Origin: UBA8337 sp049889915
GTDB lineage: Bacteria; Pseudomonadota; Alphaproteobacteria; RS24
Direction of reading: 5' to 3'
Length of the DNA stretch: 64,000 nt
NCBI GenBank assembly: GCA_049889915.1
Contig: JBMHCM010000063.1
Location: forward strand, 1-64,000
The notes under the pieces are model-generated. The model was not told the DNA's origin. It searched no databases and saw only the letters and a program-made list of their open reading frames with translations. The translations under genes and the position numbers were made by a program. Shown here piece by piece: positions 58,980 through 64,000 of this stretch. Positions within the stretch are counted from its first letter, which is position 1. Every line of letters begins with the position of its first letter.

Positions 58980-59220
58980 GCGGCGACACTGCCCGAAATG
59001 CGGCGCCCCGTCTAGAGAGAAGTCTAGAGAGAAGTCTGCGGGGAAGTCTGGGGGGAAGCCTCGCGGGGGCGTTAAATCGTCTGCATGGTGCCGGGGCAGT
59101 TATCATTCGAAATGCCCAAAATTTAGCCATTGTTGCGGCGGCAGATTAAAAATTAGGCACAAAGCCTGTTTTGCCCGATGTTTTTCGGGATGTGTGGCGG
59201 TCTCCGCCCACATCTTTATT
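58980..59220. other. Spacer between UbiH-like gene and amt
   Basis: Open frames exist here, including an in-frame extension upstream of amt, but they lack plausible start sites and similarity. The spacer holds the 12-bp repeat array and leads into the sigma-54 promoter. Confidence 0.6.
59010..59069. repeat. Five-copy 12-bp tandem repeat upstream of amt
   Basis: GTCTAGAGAGAA twice (59010-59021, 59022-59033), then GTCTGCGGGGAA, GTCTGGGGGGAA and GCCTCGCGGGGG (to 59069). Confidence 0.85.
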
Positions 59221-59236
59221 TGGCACGCAAATTGCA
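59221..59236 (+). promoter_or_regulatory. Sigma-54 (RpoN) promoter of amt
   Basis: TGGCACG-CAAA-TTGCA matches the -24/-12 consensus TGGCACG-N4-TTGCW perfectly. It lies 29 bp before the amt ATG, fitting nitrogen-controlled expression via NtrC. Confidence 0.88.
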
Positions 59237-59265
59237 TAAATGCAGCGATTTATATAGGGGTTATC

Positions 59266-60486
59266 ATGGAAACCAATCTTGTAGGCGGCGACGTCTTTTT
59301 CATCTTGATGGGCGCCATTTTGGTGTTCGCCATGCATGCCGGTTTTGCTTTTTTGGAAGTGGGCACGGTACGCAGCAAAAACCAGGTCAATGCGATGGTC
59401 AAAATCCTGTCGGATTTCGGCATTTCGACTTTGGCTTATTTCTTTATCGGCTATTCAGTGGCTTATGGTGTCGACTTCTTTTCGTCAGCCGACACGATTA
59501 GCGGCAATGCCGGCGGCGACACTTACGGTCCGCAAGGTCTGTCGCTAATCAAATTTTTCTTCCTGCTGACATTTGCTGCCGCCATTCCGGCGATTATTTC
59601 CGGCGGTATTGCCGAGCGGGCAAAATTCGTACCGCAATTGCTGGCGTCAGCGGCCATTGTGGCGCTGGTTTATCCGTTTTTTGAAGGGATGATTTGGAAC
59701 GGCAATTTCGGCTTCCAAAGCTGGTTGGAAAACACTTTCGGCGCCTCTTTTCATGACTTTGCCGGTTCGGTCGTCGTGCATGGTGTCGGCGGTTGGATTG
59801 CCTTTAGTGCGGTGATTTTGCTGGGCGCCCGTTTGGGCCGCTATGGCGAAAAAGGTCGTGCCTTCCCGCCAAGTTCCATTCCATGGCTGGCGCTCGGCAG
59901 CTGGCTTTTGTGCATTGGTTGGTTCGGCTTTAATGTGGTGTCGGCGCAGTCTTTGGAAGGCGTATCCGGTCTGGTCGCCGTCAACAGCCTGATGGCGATG
60001 GTCGGTGGTTTGCTGGCGGCCCTGCTGTTCGGCAAAAACGATCCAGGCTTTGTGCATAATGGCGCGCTGGCCGGTCTGGTCGCCGTCTGTGCCGGCTCGG
60101 ATGTCATGCATCCGGCAGGCGCCTTGGTCACCGGTATTGTCGCCGGTCTGCTGTTCGTCAAAATGTTCGTCATCTGCCAAGAAAAACTGCAAATTGACGA
60201 TGTATTGGGCGTATGGCCGCTGCACGGTCTGGCCGGTGCTTGGGGCGGCATTGCCTGTGGCATTTTCGGCGCTACCGCATTTGGCGGTCTCGGCGGGGTC
60301 AGCTTTGCGTCGCAGCTCATCGGCACGATTGTCGGTTGTGGTTTTGCAGCGATCGCCGGCGCGGTGGTTTATGGTGTGCTGAAGCAAACCATGGGCATTC
60401 GCTTGTCGGAAGAAGAAGAGCATATGGGTGCCGATCTGGCGATCCACAAAATTGCCGCCAATCCGGAAACCGGTTTCGGCAATTAA
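59266..60486 (+). CDS. amt: Ammonium transporter
   Basis: Inner-membrane Amt/Rh channel moving ammonium/ammonia. 406 residues from ATG 59266 (METNLVGGDVFFILMGAILVF). Around 11 hydrophobic segments. HDFAGSVVVHGVGGWIAFSAVILLG carries the first pore His and LGVWPLHGLAGAWGGIACG the second, the twin-His pair; AGFAFLEVGTVRSKNQVNAMVKILSDFG and IPAIISGGIAERAKFVPQ are typical. Lacks an obvious cleaved signal peptide. No glnK/P-II gene is next to it. Confidence 0.97.
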   Translation: METNLVGGDVFFILMGAILVFAMHAGFAFLEVGTVRSKNQVNAMVKILSDFGISTLAYFFIGYSVAYGVDFFSSADTISGNAGGDTYGPQGLSLIKFFFLLTFAAAIPAIISGGIAERAKFVPQLLASAAIVALVYPFFEGMIWNGNFGFQSWLENTFGASFHDFAGSVVVHGVGGWIAFSAVILLGARLGRYGEKGRAFPPSSIPWLALGSWLLCIGWFGFNVVSAQSLEGVSGLVAVNSLMAMVGGLLAALLFGKNDPGFVHNGALAGLVAVCAGSDVMHPAGALVTGIVAGLLFVKMFVICQEKLQIDDVLGVWPLHGLAGAWGGIACGIFGATAFGGLGGVSFASQLIGTIVGCGFAAIAGAVVYGVLKQTMGIRLSEEEEHMGADLAIHKIAANPETGFGN

Positions 60487-60500
60487 GCAGGCGCCGTCTC

Positions 60501-60539
60501 TGCTTTGACCCAGTGCTTTGCCCCGGCGCTTTGACCCGC
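60501..60539. repeat. 13-bp tandem repeat downstream of amt
   Basis: TGCTTTGACCCAG, TGCTTTGCCCCGG, CGCTTTGACCCGC (60501-60539). The third unit supplies the candidate -35 TTGACC of the next promoter. Confidence 0.8.
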
Positions 60540-60559
60540 TATCGGGGCTGCGCTAGGGT
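60531..60559 (+). promoter_or_regulatory. Sigma-70-like promoter candidate for the aminotransferase gene
   Basis: TTGACC (60531-60536), 17-bp spacer, TAGGGT (60554-60559). The -10 is weak. Confidence 0.35.
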
Positions 60560-60583
60560 GGAAGCGGCTGATTCGAACAAGAC

Positions 60584-60622
60584 CCGGGCGGGGCTGTCAT
60601 AGGCCCCGCCCGGTTTTCTTTT
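60584..60622 (+). terminator. Strong hairpin with T-tract between amt and the aminotransferase gene
   Basis: CCGGGCGGGGC (60584-60594) pairs perfectly with GCCCCGCCCGG (60603-60613) around an 8-nt loop, then TTTTCTTTT. Closes amt transcription; it sits 19 nt before the next ATG and abuts its ribosome site, so it could also act as a leader structure. Confidence 0.88.
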
Positions 60623-60632
60623 GGAGACCAAT

Positions 60633-61841
60633 ATGCAAACCGGGCCCTTTGACGCCCTTCCGGCTTCCCCTTTCGCCCGCTTGCGCCGCTTGCTGGAGCC
60701 GCTGACGCCACCTGCCGGCGAGACGGTCTCTCTGGCTTTAGGTGAACCGCAACACGCGCCGCCTGGGTTTGCCATGGAGGCCTTGCGCCACGCCGCGGCA
60801 GCTGATTACGGTCGCTATCCGCCGATTGGCGGCACGGATGAATGGCAAAAAGCGGCGCGTCATTGGTTGACCGAACGGTTTGCGCTGTCGGCAGGTTTGT
60901 TGGCCGAAGAGACACAAGTGCTGCCGCTATCGGGCACCCGCGAAGGGTTGTTTTTGGCTGCCCAATTGGCGCCACAAAAATCTGATGGTCTGATGGCCAT
61001 GCCTAATCCGTTTTACCAAGTCTATGCCAGCGCGGCGGTGGCGGCCGGTGCCACGCCGGTTTATCTTGATGCGCCGCAAGAAGCCGGTTTCTTGCCCGAC
61101 CTCGGCGCGTTGTCAGCGGATGTGCTGACCCGCTTGCGGGCGCTTTATTTGTGCAGCCCAGCCAACCCGCAAGGGGCGATCGCCTCAGAAGCCTATTTGC
61201 AATCGGCTTACCAACTGGCCAAACAGCATGATTTTTTGCTGCTGGTCGATGAGTGCTATAGCGAGATATATGACGCCGCACCGCCGCCCTCCATGTTGCA
61301 AATCATCGATGCGGCGCAAGACGCTGATGCGCCGGTGCTGGTGTTCCACTCTTTGTCAAAACGCTCAAACCTCGCCGGTCTGCGCTCCGGCTTGGTGACC
61401 GGCGGCCGCAGTGCCATAGCGGCGTTTCATAAATTACGCATGGTGGCCGGGCCGCAAACTCCATTGCCCAGTTTGCAGGCCGCCGCTTTGGCTTGGGCCG
61501 ATACGGCGCATGTCGCCGACAATCGCGCGCTGTATCGCCGGAAAATCGATTTGGCTGAACAGATATTCGCCGACAGCTATGGTTTTTATCGCCCGGAAGG
61601 TGGGTTTTTCCTCTGGCTGCGGGTTGGCGATGGCGAAAAAGCGGCGGCGCATTTATGGCGTCATGCCGGTTTGCGGGTGCTGCCCGGCGCCTATCTGACG
61701 CAAGACACTGCCGCTGGCAATATCGGCGCACCCTATATTCGCGTCGCGTTGGTTGCCGGTTTGGAAGATTTGCAAGCGGCCCTGCCGCGCCTTAAACAAG
61801 CGCTTGATGAAGGCGGTTTTGCTGATGAGGCGGCGGCATGA
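60633..61841 (+). CDS. PLP-dependent aminotransferase class I/II (possible succinyldiaminopimelate aminotransferase)
   Basis: 402 residues from ATG 60633 with GGAG; a TTG at 60621 overlaps the terminator and is rejected. PLP Lys in VFHSLSKRSNLAGLRSGLV (~residue 242), ALYLCSPANPQGAI, LLVDECYSEIYD, and GGFFLWLRV; C-terminal APYIRVALV. Resembles DapC-like aminotransferases that precede ftsK in other alphaproteobacteria; substrate is inferred. Its stop overlaps ftsK start by 4 nt (ATGA). Confidence 0.88.
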   Translation: MQTGPFDALPASPFARLRRLLEPLTPPAGETVSLALGEPQHAPPGFAMEALRHAAAADYGRYPPIGGTDEWQKAARHWLTERFALSAGLLAEETQVLPLSGTREGLFLAAQLAPQKSDGLMAMPNPFYQVYASAAVAAGATPVYLDAPQEAGFLPDLGALSADVLTRLRALYLCSPANPQGAIASEAYLQSAYQLAKQHDFLLLVDECYSEIYDAAPPPSMLQIIDAAQDADAPVLVFHSLSKRSNLAGLRSGLVTGGRSAIAAFHKLRMVAGPQTPLPSLQAAALAWADTAHVADNRALYRRKIDLAEQIFADSYGFYRPEGGFFLWLRVGDGEKAAAHLWRHAGLRVLPGAYLTQDTAAGNIGAPYIRVALVAGLEDLQAALPRLKQALDEGGFADEAAA

Positions 61842-64000
61842 AGGGGCGGGTTTATTTTGCTGAAATCATCTGGCCGCAGAGCAAAAGAGTGATCGGCTTT
61901 CTCTGGCAACGCATCAGTGCGGCGCTGTTGCTGCTGCTGGTCGGCTATTGCGCACTGGCCATTTTGGGCTTTGACCCGCGCGATGCCAGCCTCAACACCT
62001 CAAGCGGCGCGCCACCGGCCAATTGGCTGGGTCGTCCGGGGGCATTTTTGGCCGATATGGTGTTGCAGCTGATGGGGCTGGCCATTTGGTTAGTGCTGTT
62101 GCCTTTGGCGGCGCGCGCCACACGGCAAATGTTCGGCACCCATTTGAGCCATCCCAATTGGCGCTTTATTGCGGCGCTCACAGCCCCGCTTTTAATGGCC
62201 TTGGCCTTGGCGTTGGGCGGCCGTGACGCATCACCCTATGAGCCGTTTCCCGGCGGTGCGCTGGGTCAGCTTTTGGCCGATGGGGTGGAGGCCGCTCTCG
62301 GCGTCATGCAGCTTTATCCAAGCCGCGATACCGAGCTTGCTTTGGCCGGCCTATGTGCTGCCTTGGCCATAGTGATTGCCCTATTTGCTGCCGGACTGGT
62401 GCGCAGTTTCTGGCAGGCCGTGCGGTTTGGCGGACAAAAAACGGTCGCCTTGGTGACCGGTGCGCCGTCGCAGCTGAGCCAAAAGGTAAGCCAAAAAATC
62501 AGCCGCACGGCAGATGGCAGCGCCGCCCTGCGCGGTCGGCTGGCCGGTGTATTGGAAAAATTGCGCCGCGCCGAGGCAGCCTCTGCACCGTCCGCTTCGT
62601 CGGCCTCCGACATGGCGATATCGGCTCAGCCATCCCCGCCAGGCGCACCACCAACTTCCCCCGCGGTCTCGTCAACGTCCGCACCGGTTGTGCCGCAAGT
62701 CGAGGTCACAACACCCAGCGGCAAGCCGAAACCGGGCAAGCGCGCCAAAGCGGAGGCGCAACCGCGCTTGGCCTTGGACGGCGCTTCTGACAAGGCGGGC
62801 AGCCATCAATTGCCGCCGCTGACCCTGTTGACCGAACATCAACCGGTCAAGCAAACCGCCGCCCTGTCGAAGGATGCGCTGGAGGCCAATGCCCGCATGT
62901 TGGAAACCGTGCTGGCCGATTTCGGCATTAAGGGCAGCATCGGTAAAGTGCGCCCCGGCCCGGTGGTGACGCTTTATGAATTGGAACCGGCGGCCGGTGT
63001 GCGCTCCTCGCGCGTAGTCGGTTTGGCCGATGATATTGCCCGGTCGATGAGCGCCGTCTCAGCCCGTGTTGCGCCGGTGCCGGGTGCCAATGTTATTGGT
63101 ATTGAATTGCCCAATCACACACGCGAGCTGGTGTCATTGCGCGAGCTGTTGTCGAGCCGTGACTTTGAAAGCGGCAAGTCGAAACTGACTATGGCGCTGG
63201 GCAAGGATATTGGCGGCGCGCCGGTGATGAGCGATTTGGCCCGCATGCCGCATCTCTTGGTCGCCGGCACTACGGGTTCGGGTAAATCGGTCGGTATCAA
63301 TACGATGATTTTGTCGCTGCTTTATCGGCTGACGCCGGAGCAATGCCGATTGATTTTGGTCGATCCGAAAATGCTCGAATTATCGGTTTATGATGGCATT
63401 CCGCATTTGCTGGCGCCGGTTGTCACCGAGCCGAAAAAAGCCGTGGTGGCGCTAAAATGGGTGGTCCAGGAAATGGAAAACCGCTACCGCAAAATGGCCA
63501 AAATCGGCGTCCGCAATATTGACGGCTTTAACGAACGGATGCGTGAGGCACAAAAATCCGGCGAGACCTTATCGCGCCGTGTGCAGACCGGCTTTGATCC
63601 GGAAACCGGCGAGGCGATTTTTGAAGAAGAGAGCATTGAGCCGGAAGTGCTGCCCTTCATCGTTGTGGTGATTGATGAAATGGCCGATCTGATGATGGTC
63701 GCCGGTAAGGATATTGAAGCGGCCGTGCAGCGTTTGGCGCAAATGGCGCGGGCCGCCGGTGTGCATTTGATAACGGCCACGCAGCGGCCTTCGGTTGACG
63801 TCATCACCGGCACCATTAAAGCCAATTTCCCAAGCCGTATTTCTTTTCAAGTCACCTCAAAAATCGACAGCCGCACCGTGCTGGGCGAGCAAGGCGCCGA
63901 GCAATTATTGGGGCAGGGCGATATGTTGTTTATGGGCGGCGGTGGCCGTGTGCAGCGTGTGCATGGGCCGTTTGTCTCCGATGAAGAAGTCGAAAAAGTT
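61838..64000 (+). CDS. ftsK: DNA translocase FtsK (C-terminal end missing)
   Basis: Septum-anchored ATP-dependent DNA pump that clears chromosomes at division. The frame opens at ATG 61838, coupled to the aminotransferase, and remains open to the edge (721 codons). Four N-terminal membrane segments (~20-40, 69-92, 105-127, 167-188), a variable linker (PSASSASDMAISAQPS) with a 12-bp repeat, then FtsK alpha-like ADFGIKGSIGKVRPGPVVTLYELEPAAGV, Walker A LLVAGTTGSGKSVGINTMI (~residue 476), LILVDPKMLELSVYDGIPHLL and Walker B PFIVVVIDEMADLMM. SRISFQVTSKIDSRTVLGEQGAEQLLGQGDMLF follows. The gamma DNA-reading domain is outside. Confidence 0.97.
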   Translation, partial: MKGRVYFAEIIWPQSKRVIGFLWQRISAALLLLLVGYCALAILGFDPRDASLNTSSGAPPANWLGRPGAFLADMVLQLMGLAIWLVLLPLAARATRQMFGTHLSHPNWRFIAALTAPLLMALALALGGRDASPYEPFPGGALGQLLADGVEAALGVMQLYPSRDTELALAGLCAALAIVIALFAAGLVRSFWQAVRFGGQKTVALVTGAPSQLSQKVSQKISRTADGSAALRGRLAGVLEKLRRAEAASAPSASSASDMAISAQPSPPGAPPTSPAVSSTSAPVVPQVEVTTPSGKPKPGKRAKAEAQPRLALDGASDKAGSHQLPPLTLLTEHQPVKQTAALSKDALEANARMLETVLADFGIKGSIGKVRPGPVVTLYELEPAAGVRSSRVVGLADDIARSMSAVSARVAPVPGANVIGIELPNHTRELVSLRELLSSRDFESGKSKLTMALGKDIGGAPVMSDLARMPHLLVAGTTGSGKSVGINTMILSLLYRLTPEQCRLILVDPKMLELSVYDGIPHLLAPVVTEPKKAVVALKWVVQEMENRYRKMAKIGVRNIDGFNERMREAQKSGETLSRRVQTGFDPETGEAIFEEESIEPEVLPFIVVVIDEMADLMMVAGKDIEAAVQRLAQMARAAGVHLITATQRPSVDVITGTIKANFPSRISFQVTSKIDSRTVLGEQGAEQLLGQGDMLFMGGGGRVQRVHGPFVSDEEVEKV

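Noticed and set aside
58936..59265. Long N-terminal extension of the ammonium transporter
   Set aside because: It crosses the tandem repeats and the sigma-54 promoter and has no ribosome site; the ATG at 59266 has family-like sequence.
1..64000. CRISPR array, prophage, insertion sequence or transposon
   Set aside because: No regularly spaced repeats, integrase, transposase or terminal inverted repeats were seen.
1..64000. Numerous long open frames opposite or out of frame with genes, including those facing mutS, leuS and amt
   Set aside because: They are shadows of real genes: no ribosome sites, and translations are Arg/Pro/Ala-rich with no family motifs.

Overview
This window is a chromosomal segment of an alphaproteobacterium. 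The evidence is gene order: DUF3576-leuS-lptE-holA facing parB-parA-rsmG-mnmG-mnmE, then rho-hemJ-hemE, then ppsR-maf-aroE-coaE-dnaQ facing secB, and a hisB-hisH-hisA-hisF-hisE block. This is the origin-proximal neighbourhood of Caulobacter- and Rhodospirillales-like genomes. DNA is moderately GC-rich. No phage, insertion sequence, CRISPR or transferred island was seen. Species cannot be assigned from the sequence alone; a marine Rhodospirillales/SAR116-type bacterium is a guess.

Layout. 1-12.5 kb: mutS (cut by the left edge), malic enzyme, comM, a small unknown gene, gshB-yraN-rsmI, a divergent LpoA-like lipoprotein, hemW-rdgB-rph. 12.6-21.6 kb: hrcA, grpE, dnaK, dnaJ, dapB, gpmA, a DUF2244 membrane protein, nth and a PfkB-family kinase. 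21.7-25.8 kb: his genes with coaA. 25.9-32.2 kb: smr, Tim44-like, fxsA, secB, dnaQ, coaE, aroE, maf, ppsR. 32.2-32.6 kb: a non-coding stretch with clustered DnaA-box-like sequences and an AT-rich end, interpreted as the replication origin oriC. 32.6-44.3 kb: hemE, hemJ, rho, two opposite-strand genes (dienelactone hydrolase, YyaL-like), mnmE, mnmG, rsmG, parA, parB, with two perfect parS sites. 44.3-49 kb: holA, lptE, leuS, DUF3576. 49-58 kb: ThiE-like, PLP homeostasis protein, L,D-transpeptidase, CenR-like regulator, two thioesterases, AhpD-like protein, DUF3422, a small lipoprotein, tRNA-Gly, thioredoxin-TPR, LON-domain and Trm112-like genes. 58-64 kb: UbiH-like protein, ammonium transporter, aminotransferase and ftsK (cut by the right edge).

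How it fits together. Genes flanking the proposed origin are mostly transcribed away from it (minus on the left from ppsR to dnaQ, plus on the right through parB apart from two genes), and ParA, ParB, parS, DNA polymerase delta, epsilon-like exonuclease and FtsK share the region. Regulation is readable in places: RpoH-type heat-shock promoters before grpE and dnaK, a perfect sigma-54 promoter before amt, a sigma-70 promoter with a structured leader before rho, and hairpin/T-tract structures before dnaK and the aminotransferase.

The most unusual window-wide pattern is the recurrence of very short tandem duplications (9-20 bp, 2-5 copies) at gene ends and in spacers, often spanning the stop codon. 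No clearly novel multi-gene system was found; most genes are conserved housekeeping genes.
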